Shown here piece after piece: positions 27,013 through 36,784 of a DNA stretch of 64,000 bases. The notes beneath the pieces are model-generated. The model searched no databases. It saw only the letters and a list, made by a program, of their open reading frames with translations, and had not been told where the DNA came from. The DNA is from Hirschia baltica ATCC 49814 (GTDB taxonomy: Bacteria; Pseudomonadota; Alphaproteobacteria; Caulobacterales; Hyphomonadaceae): NCBI RefSeq assembly GCF_000023785.1, contig NC_012982.1, positions 2,728,001 to 2,792,000 of the forward strand, in the 5' to 3' direction. Each line of letters opens with the position of its first letter. Within the stretch, counting starts at the first letter, position 1. A program made the translations under genes and the position numbers.

Positions 27013-27780
27013 CTATCTTGCGCTATATCCGCCATCAACAGGAAGCGCTACTCCAGTAACATAGCTGCTCTCATCTGAGGCCAACCAAAGCGCAACGTCT
27101 GCAATTTCTTCTGGACGACCAAACCTAGCAAGAGGAATAGATTTCTTAAATACAGCTCCATTCTCCTCTAACTCTGTAGGGTCTCCCTTCCGACTAATGA
27201 AGCCGTTCATCATTGGCGTTTCCGTTAATCCCGGACAAATAGCATTTACGCGAATACCATCTTTCGCCAACCCTAAGGCCAATGATTTTGCCAACCCCAC
27301 TATTGCAAATTTAGCGGTTGAATAGAGAGGGCTGAACATGGAACCAACTAAGCCCGAAACTGAAGATGTAAAAATCAATGAACCACCGCCTCGAGCACGC
27401 ATATATTCTGCTGCAACGTCAGAAGCAATGACCGCTGATGTTACATTCAAAGCAAATGAAAAATCATAAGCTTTCATATCTAAGTTTTCGATTTTAGCAG
27501 GCCCTGGTGTGCCTGCATGAGCCCACAATATATCTATGCCCCCAAGCAATTCAGCGGCACTATCAATACTATCTTTAGCCCCCTTGGGGGTCGAAAGATC
27601 AGCAGTGATAGTCACTATTTTCGTATCATCACCAATCTCAAGCACCAACGCCCCAAGCGCATCTGCATTCACATCAATTGCAGCAACACGTGCACCCTCT
27701 CGAATGAAACGAAGTACACCTTCTTTACCAATTCCGGATGCCGCAGCAGTCACAACAACAAGCTTATTCTTTAATCGCAT
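27013..27780 (-). CDS. Short-chain dehydrogenase/reductase (SDR)
   Basis: This 255-residue classical SDR has VTAAASGIGKEG at the N-terminus, WAHAGTPG at about 85, the Ser in IFTSSVSG at about 140 and YSTAK at about 153, with the C-terminal signature YVTGVALPVDGGYSAR. AAGGA lies eight bases before the ATG. It starts four bases after the aldehyde dehydrogenase stop, so the two are co-transcribed and may oxidise an alcohol to an aldehyde and then to an acid. Confidence 0.9.
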   Translation of the reverse strand: MRLKNKLVVVTAAASGIGKEGVLRFIREGARVAAIDVNADALGALVLEIGDDTKIVTITADLSTPKGAKDSIDSAAELLGGIDILWAHAGTPGPAKIENLDMKAYDFSFALNVTSAVIASDVAAEYMRARGGGSLIFTSSVSGLVGSMFSPLYSTAKFAIVGLAKSLALGLAKDGIRVNAICPGLTETPMMNGFISRKGDPTELEENGAVFKKSIPLARFGRPEEIADVALWLASDESSYVTGVALPVDGGYSAR

Positions 27781-27784
27781 TTTA

Positions 27785-29266
27785 CTATTCCTTTTCTACT
27801 GCATAAGCATTGGGGAAACGACTAGTTGTACTCATAATGGTGGTTTTAACTTCCAAATACTGGCTCATCGCTTCCAGACCGTTTTCACGCCCCCAGCCAC
27901 TCGCTTTCATTCCTCCATAAGGTGTGGACCAGCGTATATATCTGTAGGTATTTACCCAAACCATCCCGGCCTTAATTTGCGATGATACGCGATGAGCACG
28001 CCCCATATCCCGCGTCCACAATCCTGAAGCCAAACCAAATTCGCTGTCATTTGCGATTGCGATGGCTTCATCTTCTGTTTCAAAAGGAATAAGGCAGGCT
28101 ACGGGACCAAAAATCTCTTCTCTGGCAATCTTCATATTATTAGAAACATCAGCAAAAACAGTTGGTTCTATAAAAAATCCGCCTGCAAGATCACCCTCTG
28201 TCAGACATTTCCCACCGGAGACAAGTCGGGCCCCTTCGTCCACCCCACTTTGAATATATGAAAGTGTTTTAGAGAGTTGCTCACCATGAGCTTGCGGCCC
28301 CATGTGAATAGATGGATCACTTGGATTCCCCACTTTCACCTGTTTGGCTCGCTCCGCAAACCCCTCAACAACTCTTTCGTAAACTGACCGTTGAACTAAA
28401 ACTCTGGCTCCTAATGCACAGCTTTGGCCGCACAACGCCCATGATGAATTTGTGGCTGCATTTATAGCTTGTTCGAGATCTGCATCTTCAAAAATGATGT
28501 GAGGGGCTTTCCCTCCTAACTCAAATGAAAAGCGTTTCATATTGCCAGTGCTGTTTTGCAGAATAGTTTTCGCGGTCTGCCCTTCGCCGGTAAATGAAAC
28601 CTTATCTACATCGCGATGGGAAGAAAGAGCAGCGCCCGCTATGCTCCCAATTCCGGGAACCACATTCACAACACCTGGAGGAAAACCAGCCTCCTCTACC
28701 AGCCGTGCAAATTCTAAACTTGTAACAGGCGTTTGTTCAGCCGGTTTTAGCACAATAGTACAGCCAGCGGCCAAAGCCGGTGCCAACTTCCAAGCCGTTA
28801 TCATAAGAGGTACATTCCACGGCGTTATCGCCCCAACGACTCCAACCGGAACCTCCGATGTATATGCGTGAACAGTGTCATCTATCGGAATAGTATTCCC
28901 ACGTCTCGTTTCAGCGACAGATGCAAACCAACGATACCATTGATGATGACTGCCAACATCCATCCTCGATTCTCGAAGCGCGCGGCCTGAATCTTTCGTC
29001 TCCAATTCAGCTAGTGCATTTGCATTTGCTTGGTAGAGATCTGCCAAACGCCGTAGCAATGTACCGCGTTCTATTGCTGTCATTTTTCCCCACGGTCCAC
29101 TTAATGCCCGCTTTGCTGCCTCAACTGCTTTATCAATGTCTCGAGCCCCACCAAACGCAACTTTTGCCCAAGGCTTGCCAGTTGCAGGGTTTATTGTCTC
29201 TTCAATTGATCCATCCAGCGGGGCAACCCAAGCGCCATCAATAAATAGTTTTTCATAGCTCAGCAT
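27785..29266 (-). CDS. Aldehyde dehydrogenase (NAD(P)+)
   Basis: The protein is 493 residues from the ATG at 29266, which has AGGGAGAG just ahead. The open frame extends to 29455 but would overlap the divergent CoA-transferase gene and adds no family sequence. It shows PWNVPLMITAWKLAPALAAG, the Glu of FELGGKAPHI at about 257, the catalytic Cys in CGQSCALG at about 290 and EEIFGPV at about 388. It oxidises an aldehyde to an acid, in the betaine-aldehyde/aromatic-aldehyde branch. The SDR gene is directly downstream. Confidence 0.92.
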   Translation of the reverse strand: MLSYEKLFIDGAWVAPLDGSIEETINPATGKPWAKVAFGGARDIDKAVEAAKRALSGPWGKMTAIERGTLLRRLADLYQANANALAELETKDSGRALRESRMDVGSHHQWYRWFASVAETRRGNTIPIDDTVHAYTSEVPVGVVGAITPWNVPLMITAWKLAPALAAGCTIVLKPAEQTPVTSLEFARLVEEAGFPPGVVNVVPGIGSIAGAALSSHRDVDKVSFTGEGQTAKTILQNSTGNMKRFSFELGGKAPHIIFEDADLEQAINAATNSSWALCGQSCALGARVLVQRSVYERVVEGFAERAKQVKVGNPSDPSIHMGPQAHGEQLSKTLSYIQSGVDEGARLVSGGKCLTEGDLAGGFFIEPTVFADVSNNMKIAREEIFGPVACLIPFETEDEAIAIANDSEFGLASGLWTRDMGRAHRVSSQIKAGMVWVNTYRYIRWSTPYGGMKASGWGRENGLEAMSQYLEVKTTIMSTTSRFPNAYAVEKE

Positions 29267-29330
29267 ATACTCTCTCCCTACAGAAACGCTGACAAAAAAC
29301 TTCATCCAACGCCCTATTAAATTCACAATA

Positions 29331-29362
29331 TTGACTTTAAGATACACAATACTGAATATTAT
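29331..29362 (+). promoter_or_regulatory. Candidate promoter of the CoA-transferase/IclR unit
   Basis: TTGACT at 29331-29336 is followed by a TATTAT at 29357-29362. The 20-base spacer is long, and GAATAT at 29354 gives a 17-base alternative. The palindrome CAATATTG overlaps the -35 end. The divergent ALDH promoter must share this 120-base region. Confidence 0.3.
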
Positions 29363-29386
29363 ATATCGTCCAATTTGGAGAATCTT

Positions 29387-30607
29387 ATGGGACCAATGTC
29401 TGGAATTCGGATTGTCGACCTGACGACAGTATTGATGGGGCCTTTTGCAACTCAAATATTGGGAGAGATGGGTGCAGATGTAATCAAAGTAGAAGCTCCA
29501 GCCGGAGACATCACGCGAAACCTTGGACCATCACGAACCCCAGGCATGGGAGCATTATATCTTAATACTAATCGTTTTAAGCGAAGTATTTGCCTTGATC
29601 TTAAACAAGGAACGGCACGTGAAACTCTCCTCAGCATTATTGATACTGCTGATGTTTTGGTCACGAATATTCGTCCATCTGCTATGTCCCGGTTAGGATT
29701 GAAGCAAGATGAGCTTCGCAAGCGCAACCCTAAACTAATCTACGCTGCTTTACTCGGATATGGAGCAAATGGCCCCAACAGCGGAAAGCCTGCCTATGAT
29801 GATCTTATTCAAGCAGGGAGCGGTCTCGCTTCACTTATGGGAATGGCAAATAATAGTGACCCTAGATATGTACCAACAGCTCTTGCTGATAGAGTGGTCG
29901 GCTTAGCTGCCGTTGGGGCCATAAATGCAGCCCTTATATCTAGAGAAAGAACCGGCAAAGGAGATGTTGTTGAAGTTTCGATGTTAGAAACAATGACCAA
30001 TTTAATCATGGGCGACCATATGGCAGGACGTACATTTGAACCTCAAATGGAAGAACGGTCTTATCAGCGATTAACTTCCCCACACCGCAAACCCTATAAA
30101 ACAAAGGATGGATTTATATCCGCCATTATATACACGGACGCACATTGGTGCCGTTTCTTGGAGGCTATCAACATGCAAGACCTTGCAAAAAAAGATAGTC
30201 GCTTTTCATCTTTCTCATCACGCAATGCATCAATTGATTATGTCTATAATTGGCTATCTCAGACCTTTAAAAACAAAACAACTGATGACTGGCTGTCCAT
30301 CTTACAAGCTGCTGACTTGCCCGTTGCCAAAGTCCAGTCATTAGACAGTCTATGTATGGACGAGCACCTAGAAGACATAGCATTTTTCAAACACTACAAT
30401 CATCCCAGTGAAGGAAAAATCAGGACAATCGACTCTGGCACCCAATGGCCCGAGCATTCTTCACCACAAGACAAACATGCACCATTAAAAGGTGAGCACG
30501 GCATCGAAATCTTAAAAGAAGCTGCAATACCTCAAGAGTTAATCAATGATCTAATCGCAAGTCAGGCATTGATTCTTCCAGAAGCGCACATTAATTCTGA
30601 TGGTTAA
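29387..30607 (+). CDS. CaiB/BaiF-family CoA-transferase (class III)
   Basis: The protein is 406 residues from the ATG at 29387, which has GGAG six bases ahead. The TTG at 29375 is less likely. The N-terminal block IRIVDLTTVLMGPFATQILGEMGADVIKVE, LNTNRFKRSICLDLK, the catalytic Asp region AYDDLIQAGSGL at about 145 and SMLETM are typical. It moves CoA from a donor such as succinyl-CoA to a free carboxylic acid, activating it for degradation. The IclR gene follows after 15 bases. ALDH and SDR, divergent, could supply the acid. Confidence 0.9.
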   Translation: MGPMSGIRIVDLTTVLMGPFATQILGEMGADVIKVEAPAGDITRNLGPSRTPGMGALYLNTNRFKRSICLDLKQGTARETLLSIIDTADVLVTNIRPSAMSRLGLKQDELRKRNPKLIYAALLGYGANGPNSGKPAYDDLIQAGSGLASLMGMANNSDPRYVPTALADRVVGLAAVGAINAALISRERTGKGDVVEVSMLETMTNLIMGDHMAGRTFEPQMEERSYQRLTSPHRKPYKTKDGFISAIIYTDAHWCRFLEAINMQDLAKKDSRFSSFSSRNASIDYVYNWLSQTFKNKTTDDWLSILQAADLPVAKVQSLDSLCMDEHLEDIAFFKHYNHPSEGKIRTIDSGTQWPEHSSPQDKHAPLKGEHGIEILKEAAIPQELINDLIASQALILPEAHINSDG

Positions 30608-30622
30608 TTTAAGGATTCGATA

Positions 30623-31366
30623 ATGCTTGTAAAACAGGCTGTAAACACACTTCAAATTTTAGAGTATTTCTCTGAACGCTTAAAGCCGGCAACTCTAGCG
30701 GAAATTGCTGATGATTTATCGTGGCCTAGATCGAGCACATTCAACATCGTCGGAACCCTCGTTGAAAAAGGCTATTTGTACCAACCTCACATTCGCGGTG
30801 CATATTATCCATCTCCAAGGTGGCTAACTCTATCTCAAATTATAAATGATGCTGCCCCCCTCCCCAAAGGTGTTTTGGAGTTACTTCAGAATTTAGCCAC
30901 AGCAACAAAGGAAACCGTTATTATCGCAGCACCTTCAGGGATCAACGCGATATTTCTTGCGGTCATTGAAAGTCAGTATTCAGTTAGATATTCTGCAAAA
31001 GTCGGAGATAACGTGCCAATCCATGCTAGCTCAGCTGGAAGGTCTCTTCTTTCACAAATGTCTAGAGAACAACGTACGGCGCTTTATCGCAAAATCAATT
31101 TCATCCAATTTTCTCCAAACAGTCCCACAACAGTCGAGCAGGTTGAAGAGAAATTAGAACTATCAGCTGCTCGTGGATATCATCAAAGTCACGCAGAATA
31201 TGTGAGGGATCTTGTCGGAGTAGCAATCCCTCTCAATATACCAGATCGAAACCTATCTATAATTGTCGTTGGACCAATCTCCCGCTGCTTAGAAGAAAGA
31301 GACAAAATTGCTGTAATTATGAAGAAAGAAATTCTTAAATTTAAAAAAGGCAATCTCGCGCGCTAG
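30623..31366 (+). CDS. IclR-family transcriptional regulator
   Basis: This 247-residue protein has the N-terminal winged helix (LQILEYFSERLKPATLAEIADDL, then RSSTFNIVGTLVEKGYL) and the C-terminal IclR effector domain with HASSAGRSLLS at about 135 and HAEYVRDLVGVAIPL at about 188. AAGGA sits seven bases before the ATG. It is co-transcribed with the CoA-transferase and probably controls this locus and the divergent ALDH/SDR genes in response to an organic acid. It converges on the M20 dipeptidase with a two-base gap. Confidence 0.9.
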   Translation: MLVKQAVNTLQILEYFSERLKPATLAEIADDLSWPRSSTFNIVGTLVEKGYLYQPHIRGAYYPSPRWLTLSQIINDAAPLPKGVLELLQNLATATKETVIIAAPSGINAIFLAVIESQYSVRYSAKVGDNVPIHASSAGRSLLSQMSREQRTALYRKINFIQFSPNSPTTVEQVEEKLELSAARGYHQSHAEYVRDLVGVAIPLNIPDRNLSIIVVGPISRCLEERDKIAVIMKKEILKFKKGNLAR

Positions 31367-31368
31367 CC

Positions 31369-32772
31369 TTATTTTAAATTTCCCAACCTACCTAATATAC
31401 GGATCCAAGATCGTCCGCCCTTCATAAAACTCTTTAATTCATACTTCTCATTTGGTGAATGAATTTGATCATTTTCCAATGCAAATCCCACAAGGATAGC
31501 TTCTAGGCCCAATTCCCTTTTGAAATCTCCGACAATTGGAATCGAACCGCCTGATCCCATCATAATGCTATCTTCACCCCATTCATTCGAAAGCTCCTCA
31601 GCACATAACTTCACTATCGAATCTGTTGAAGATAGAGCCACAGCTCCATCCCCCCCTCTATCTATGAATTCGACCGTACAATCCTTTGGCAATCTTTCTC
31701 GTACAAAATCTTCGAACGATTTCCAAACCTTCTTATGATCCTGCCCTGCAATTAACCTAAATGAGATTTTGGCACTCGCAGTAGATGGAATAACTGTCTT
31801 GAACCCCTCACCAGTATATCCACCGATGATACCATTGATTTCTGCAGTGGGCCGGCTCCATATTTGTTCAAGTATTGTGAATTCAGCCTCTCCAGCAGGC
31901 ACACTTAGTCCAACTTCATTGAGAAATCCGTCTCCATCAAAACCCAATTGTTTCCACTGTTCCAGAACCTCAACACTAGGCATTTGGATGTTGTCATAAA
32001 ACCCATCTAACAGAATGCGGCCATTTTCATCGTGTAAACGGCCCAATATTTGAGTGAGCACCGTAATTGGATTTCTTGCAGCTGAACCATAAATTCCAGA
32101 GTGCAAATCTCGATCAGCTGCCTTTATACAAACATCCCCCTCAGCTAGACCACGCAAACCAATTGTAATAGCCGGAGTTTCCGCATTCCACATGGAAGTA
32201 TCGCATGCGAGAACGAAATCTGCTTTAAGTTCTTTTTTATACTTTTGAAGAAATGGCACCATACTCGGTGATCCCATTTCTTCCTCGCCTTCCAATAGAA
32301 TTGTTAAGTCACAAGGAATATCACCAGTAACTTCCTTCCAAGCGCGGCAAGCTTCTACAAATGTACGCAACTGCCCTTTATCATCTGAAGCGCCACGAGC
32401 CTGAATAAATTTTGAACCGTCAGCTCGCTCCTTTATCACCGGCGAAAAGGGCTGACTTGTCCATAGTTCAAGTGGATCAGCAGGCTGGACATCATAATGA
32501 CCATAAAACAGTGCATGAGGCGTCGATGATTGACTTGTACGATACTTCGCCAAAAGCATCGGGTTGCCGTCAGTATCAACAATCTCAGTTTCAAACCCTA
32601 ATCCGGTCAACTCAGAGGCTACCAATCCAGCAGCTTTATAGCACTCACCTTTATATTCTGGATCCGTGGAAATTGATTCAATTTGAAGCAGTTGAAACAA
32701 TCGTTCCAAAGCAGCATCCGTTGCCTGATCATAATGCTCAAGAACATCATTCATAATTATTGAATCTCTCAC
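31369..32772 (-). CDS. M20-family dipeptidase/amidohydrolase
   Basis: This 467-residue protein keeps every M20 metal-site residue: GHYDVQP, GASDDKGQ, EGEEEMGS, ACDTSMW and the C-terminal His of QIHSPNEKY. The length and LLQIESISTDPEYKGE opening fit the carnosinase-like M20 dipeptidases. It has no signal peptide and is probably cytoplasmic. The GTG start overlaps the permease stop by four bases (coupling). An ATG at 32754 is an alternative start (461 residues). As the last gene of the HyuA-DUF917-NCS1 operon, it may hydrolyse an N-carbamoyl or N-acyl amino acid released by HyuA. Confidence 0.88.
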   Translation of the reverse strand: MRDSIIMNDVLEHYDQATDAALERLFQLLQIESISTDPEYKGECYKAAGLVASELTGLGFETEIVDTDGNPMLLAKYRTSQSSTPHALFYGHYDVQPADPLELWTSQPFSPVIKERADGSKFIQARGASDDKGQLRTFVEACRAWKEVTGDIPCDLTILLEGEEEMGSPSMVPFLQKYKKELKADFVLACDTSMWNAETPAITIGLRGLAEGDVCIKAADRDLHSGIYGSAARNPITVLTQILGRLHDENGRILLDGFYDNIQMPSVEVLEQWKQLGFDGDGFLNEVGLSVPAGEAEFTILEQIWSRPTAEINGIIGGYTGEGFKTVIPSTASAKISFRLIAGQDHKKVWKSFEDFVRERLPKDCTVEFIDRGGDGAVALSSTDSIVKLCAEELSNEWGEDSIMMGSGGSIPIVGDFKRELGLEAILVGFALENDQIHSPNEKYELKSFMKGGRSWIRILGRLGNLK

Positions 32773-34082
32773 AATACCCCACCATCAACAATTGAAGAAC
32801 GACTTGGAACAGGTGCCTCTTCAGGCAAGATACGAAGTAATAAAAGATACATAACCGCAGCGATAAGAGCCGCGTCCAAAGCAGGCACAGTTGTTAATGT
32901 GAAGATGCCGCCAGCAGCCAACAAGGCAACGCAAACAGCTCCTATCCACGTACCAACGGCACGCCAGCGAAATAATGGAAGATTGCGAAGCGAAGCGACT
33001 GAGTCAGCATCTTTGAACAACCGCATTCCATCGATCACATAAATTGCAGCAATTGGAGGGATAATAAAGCCCAATGCTAACAGAAATGGAACGAATGAGT
33101 TTATCAAACCAGCGAGCGCTAGAACACACCCAATCGCTCCCCCAACCAAGGTGAATATCCAGGGCTGGATTTTAGGGAAAGTCGTCGTCAAGGATAAACT
33201 AGCTGAATACAAATTCAGTGAATTTACCGTCCAAGTAGATAGAATAAGCAAAGCTAGAGCCGGCAAACCAAAACCAAAACTTACAATCATTTTCATAATA
33301 TCAGTTTCGCGCATCGCTATGGCAGGAATGGCAGTCGCAAGCATCATCAGCACACTTGCTACTGGGAACGACAAAACCATAGCCCCAACAGACTGCTTTG
33401 CTGTCCGAACATAGCGGGACAAATCAGGCATAGCCGCAACAGCCAATAAATTACCCCCTACAAGAGCTGATAATGCAATCCCAAAACTCATTGGAACGGG
33501 TGGATTTTCTGAGGCTTTCAATACAATTCCATTTTGATTTATCGACATAATACATACCCCAACCAGCACACAACCGAGTAGAGGAACAGCGATCAAAGCA
33601 AGACGATCAAGTGTCTTAAATCCAAAAATTGTCGATATCGAAATTAAAGCACTACCTATGATGACAAATATCCTGAAATCGCCTTCAATACCGTAAATTT
33701 CTTGGGTCGCCGCAACGAGAGCATCTCCGAAAAAGGAAATATTCACTCCAAACCAGCCAAAATGAATGATAGCAAGAACAAGGTTGACCAAAGCTGATCC
33801 ACCAGTTCCAAAGGACCGCTGAATCAATGTATACGTCGTCAGTCTAGATCTGACACTCACTACAGAAGTAAAGCATCCGCCCACACATAAAATCACACCG
33901 GAGAGTGCCGCCACAAGAAGGGCTTCTTTCAAGCCTAGAGCCAAAGATATTTGTGCTCCATTTAAAAAACTTGGCAGAGATATAGCGAAACTCGCTACAA
34001 TTAATCCCACTCGCCAACCATTTATAGTTAGGCTCTCAGGCAGAGGTGAATTTGAATATGCTTCTACAGGAGAACCACTCAT
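32769..34082 (-). CDS. NCS1-family nucleobase/hydantoin permease
   Basis: This 437-residue inner-membrane protein has about 12 hydrophobic segments. CodB/Mhp1-like features are GWRVGLIVASFAISLPSFLNGAQ, a following glycine-rich TM2 and the central VGGNLLAVAAMPDLSRY at about 214. NCS1 carriers import cytosine, purines, allantoin or hydantoins with H+ or Na+. It starts one base before the DUF917 stop and is coupled to the M20 gene. This makes a cyclic ureide or similar ring compound the likely cargo of the operon. Confidence 0.88.
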   Translation of the reverse strand: MSGSPVEAYSNSPLPESLTINGWRVGLIVASFAISLPSFLNGAQISLALGLKEALLVAALSGVILCVGGCFTSVVSVRSRLTTYTLIQRSFGTGGSALVNLVLAIIHFGWFGVNISFFGDALVAATQEIYGIEGDFRIFVIIGSALISISTIFGFKTLDRLALIAVPLLGCVLVGVCIMSINQNGIVLKASENPPVPMSFGIALSALVGGNLLAVAAMPDLSRYVRTAKQSVGAMVLSFPVASVLMMLATAIPAIAMRETDIMKMIVSFGFGLPALALLILSTWTVNSLNLYSASLSLTTTFPKIQPWIFTLVGGAIGCVLALAGLINSFVPFLLALGFIIPPIAAIYVIDGMRLFKDADSVASLRNLPLFRWRAVGTWIGAVCVALLAAGGIFTLTTVPALDAALIAAVMYLLLLRILPEEAPVPSRSSIVDGGVL

Positions 34083-34083
34083 A

Positions 34084-35181
34084 CTATATGCTCCAACCGT
34101 TTAGTATTTCGATGGGTTGATATGCATCATCCATCCCAAATGCAGAGGGGCCAATTATCGGCAAAGCCTTAGTATCTCTCAATATTTTTGGAGCAGCAGC
34201 ACCAACAACTCGAATTCTTTGACCATATTTTAGGCGTTCAGTTGTGATAACATCCGCTGTTTCCCTATCCATAATGGTAATTATATCTGGTGTGCAGGCA
34301 CGCAATTGCCCATTACAGCGAGCTGAAAGATTCTCATTCTGGAAAACAATCTCCATTTCATCCTTGCCATCAAAAGCCCCGATAACTATTCGCCCGATGG
34401 AAAAGCCTTGTTTTGTCTCGCATTCTAAATCGACAATTTTACCATCGAACAAAATGCCAGCATCAGAATATACATTTGAGGAACGTAAAGCCTCAAACAT
34501 CGCCGCAAACATATCTTGACCCGCCTCTCGAGCTAGACGAATTGATTTACCAATGGCAATAGCCGCCGAAATGGTACCATGAACTGCGTGAGCTTTAGCT
34601 TCTTTACCAGTCAAAGGGTATTCCACCATATGTGCGATACCACCCATAGATACTGAAACTGCTCGCGCCAAACGTTCATGAGCGAGGTTATCATCACTTT
34701 CTAATGTGACGACATTTCCAGATGCATCTGAAATGATAGCTGGGCATGCGTTTAACCCACGAATGTTAAAAATAGCCATTTGAGATTCAGGAAATGCGCG
34801 TCCCATTCCGTCTGCATCAACCACTGGAACACCGTGTTGAGCAGCAGCAACCAAAGCCGCTAGTCCATTGGCTCCACCTATTTCAATGGGTAAAACAGCA
34901 TCAACAGTGCGGTTCATAATTTTTTCAAATCTAATCAGACCTGATTGTGCCTCTTGTCCATTTGGTAATTTTTCTACCGAAACGGTTGGTGCTCCGATCC
35001 ATCCACATGGAGCGATCAGCGCATCATCTGCTAAATCATGTACACTTATAATATTGATGTCATTATTTGTAAGAGCAGCTTTTGCTAACAACATTGTATG
35101 ATAGGGATCTCCGCCACCTCCGGCCCCCAAAAAAGCAGCACCAACTGCCAAATCATCTATCGAAATTTCAGTAAGCAACAT
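34084..35181 (-). CDS. DUF917 family protein
   Basis: The protein is 365 residues from the ATG at 35181, which has AGGAG eight bases ahead. The GTG at 35190 is inferior. It opens with IDDLAVGAAFLGAGGGGDPYHT, a glycine-rich loop typical of DUF917, and carries EIGGANGLAALVAAAQHGVPVVDADGMGRAFPE at about 100-135. DUF917 proteins have no settled activity but often accompany HyuA-type hydantoinase/oxoprolinase genes, as here, where the two overlap by 14 bases. It may act in the same hydrolytic step as HyuA. Confidence 0.85.
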   Translation of the reverse strand: MLLTEISIDDLAVGAAFLGAGGGGDPYHTMLLAKAALTNNDINIISVHDLADDALIAPCGWIGAPTVSVEKLPNGQEAQSGLIRFEKIMNRTVDAVLPIEIGGANGLAALVAAAQHGVPVVDADGMGRAFPESQMAIFNIRGLNACPAIISDASGNVVTLESDDNLAHERLARAVSVSMGGIAHMVEYPLTGKEAKAHAVHGTISAAIAIGKSIRLAREAGQDMFAAMFEALRSSNVYSDAGILFDGKIVDLECETKQGFSIGRIVIGAFDGKDEMEIVFQNENLSARCNGQLRACTPDIITIMDRETADVITTERLKYGQRIRVVGAAAPKILRDTKALPIIGPSAFGMDDAYQPIEILNGWSI

Positions 35182-36784
35182 TGCGAACACTCCTAAATGT
35201 TTCTTGTTTCATTTTCAGAGATGCAACAGCTTTCACTCGCAGCTTTGTGGACCGCCCAGGAAGATAGCTCAAAGATACTTCTTCAATATCAACAAATTGC
35301 AAGGTTTCTAAGTCCCCGCCCAATACTTCAATCTGCTCTATCGCTTGACGCTTTGACTCTTCTATCGCTTCACTCCGCGATGTCTTTTCATACAACACCA
35401 CCCGATCAATCAACACACCAACTTGCGCGATCGCTGCTCCCACGGCATTCGCAACGGAAGAATGCTCTGGTCTAACAACTTTGCTTATTCCTTTCATTGT
35501 ATCGGGGACTAAAAAACTGCCTCCGCCCACAACGATAACAATCGCGTCATCAATTGATGTTTTCATGCGATCTATTCCTTCTTCATAGATTACACGAAAA
35601 CGATCTAGAACCGCCTTTATTTCTGCCTCACCCAACGAAGAAACATTGGCAGCATTTCCCATATTTATTCTTCCCGAAGCCACTGCAACATCACTAGAAG
35701 TCAGTGTATCCCCACCAAAAACCAATGCCTTAGCTTCAAGATTGTAACCTACAGATTCCGGCCCTACACCAATCGAAGGAAACGAGGGACTCAATCCATT
35801 TGAACTAACGCTATCAATGGTAATTTTAGTCCCGCCGCCCAATCCGATAGCAAGCGCGTCAGGCATACGAAAATTCGTTCTCACACCGCCGATATCTACA
35901 TGCAAAGAAGATTCACGAGGAAAACCATTTATCAAAACGCCAATATCTGAAGTGGTTCCACCAACATCAATGACAATGGCATCACTCACACCGGTAAGAT
36001 ACGCTGCCCCTCTCATACTGTTTGTAGGGCCAGACCCAATTGTCATTACAGGATAGCGAACTGCTTCATCAGCTGAAATAAGAGTTCCATCATTTTGACT
36101 TATGAATAATGGTGCATTGATCTTAAGGTTATCGAGCGCATCCTGAAACGAATTCACAACTTTAATCGCTAACCCCGACAGAGTAGCATTCAATATTGCT
36201 GCATTCTCGCGCTCTAAAAATCCGACACGTCCAACATCACTAGACAAAGTCACACGCGCACCAGGAACTTGTGCTTCGATCAATTGCTGCGCTTGTATCT
36301 CCATCTCTTGGTTAAGTGGAGAAAAAACCCCCGTAACAGCAAAATTTTGAATCCCAAGTTTAGCGATCTCGATAGCCGCCTTGCTAACTGCCTCTTCATC
36401 CAATGATGAAATCTCGCGCCCATCAAATTCATACCCACCGGGCACGCAATACACAGCATCACCGATGCACTCTTGTAGATCTTTCGGCCAATCCATCATT
36501 GCCGGAATAGCTTTGCCAGCAGGCGCAGAAAGCCTGATAACACCAACCTTTTGCAAATGCCTGCGTTCAACCAAAGCATTGGTAAACTGCGTCGTACCAA
36601 TCATCACACAAGCGATATTATCAGTTTTCATTTTTGCAATTTCGAGGACAGCACGAATTGCAGACACAATGCCTGAACTCACATCTGACGTGGTAGAACA
36701 CTTCTGAGTTGCGATAACTCGTTTACCATCCATAAGAACGGCATCAGTATTCGTTCCTCCAACATCAACACCTAATCTGATCAC
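35168..36784 (-). CDS. Hydantoinase/oxoprolinase N-terminal-type subunit (HyuA-like)
   Basis: The protein is 538 residues from the GTG at 36784, which places RLGVDVGGTNTDAVLMDG at the N-terminus as in relatives. The longer frame to 36826 has no binding site. Further motifs are IGTTQFTNALVER at about 75, VIDVGGTTSDIGVL at about 280 and IVVGGGSFL at about 435, all part of an ATPase (actin-like) fold. HyuA-type proteins open hydantoins or 5-oxoproline with ATP. The usual partner HyuB is absent here and DUF917 takes the following position. Confidence 0.88.
   Translation of the reverse strand: MIRLGVDVGGTNTDAVLMDGKRVIATQKCSTTSDVSSGIVSAIRAVLEIAKMKTDNIACVMIGTTQFTNALVERRHLQKVGVIRLSAPAGKAIPAMMDWPKDLQECIGDAVYCVPGGYEFDGREISSLDEEAVSKAAIEIAKLGIQNFAVTGVFSPLNQEMEIQAQQLIEAQVPGARVTLSSDVGRVGFLERENAAILNATLSGLAIKVVNSFQDALDNLKINAPLFISQNDGTLISADEAVRYPVMTIGSGPTNSMRGAAYLTGVSDAIVIDVGGTTSDIGVLINGFPRESSLHVDIGGVRTNFRMPDALAIGLGGGTKITIDSVSSNGLSPSFPSIGVGPESVGYNLEAKALVFGGDTLTSSDVAVASGRINMGNAANVSSLGEAEIKAVLDRFRVIYEEGIDRMKTSIDDAIVIVVGGGSFLVPDTMKGISKVVRPEHSSVANAVGAAIAQVGVLIDRVVLYEKTSRSEAIEESKRQAIEQIEVLGGDLETLQFVDIEEVSLSYLPGRSTKLRVKAVASLKMKQETFRSVRNVAY

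Noticed and set aside
27536-27985. A 149-codon plus-strand frame across the SDR/ALDH junction
   Set aside because: It overlaps two strong minus-strand genes and its product has low-complexity Ser/Pro/Thr text with no recognisable motif.
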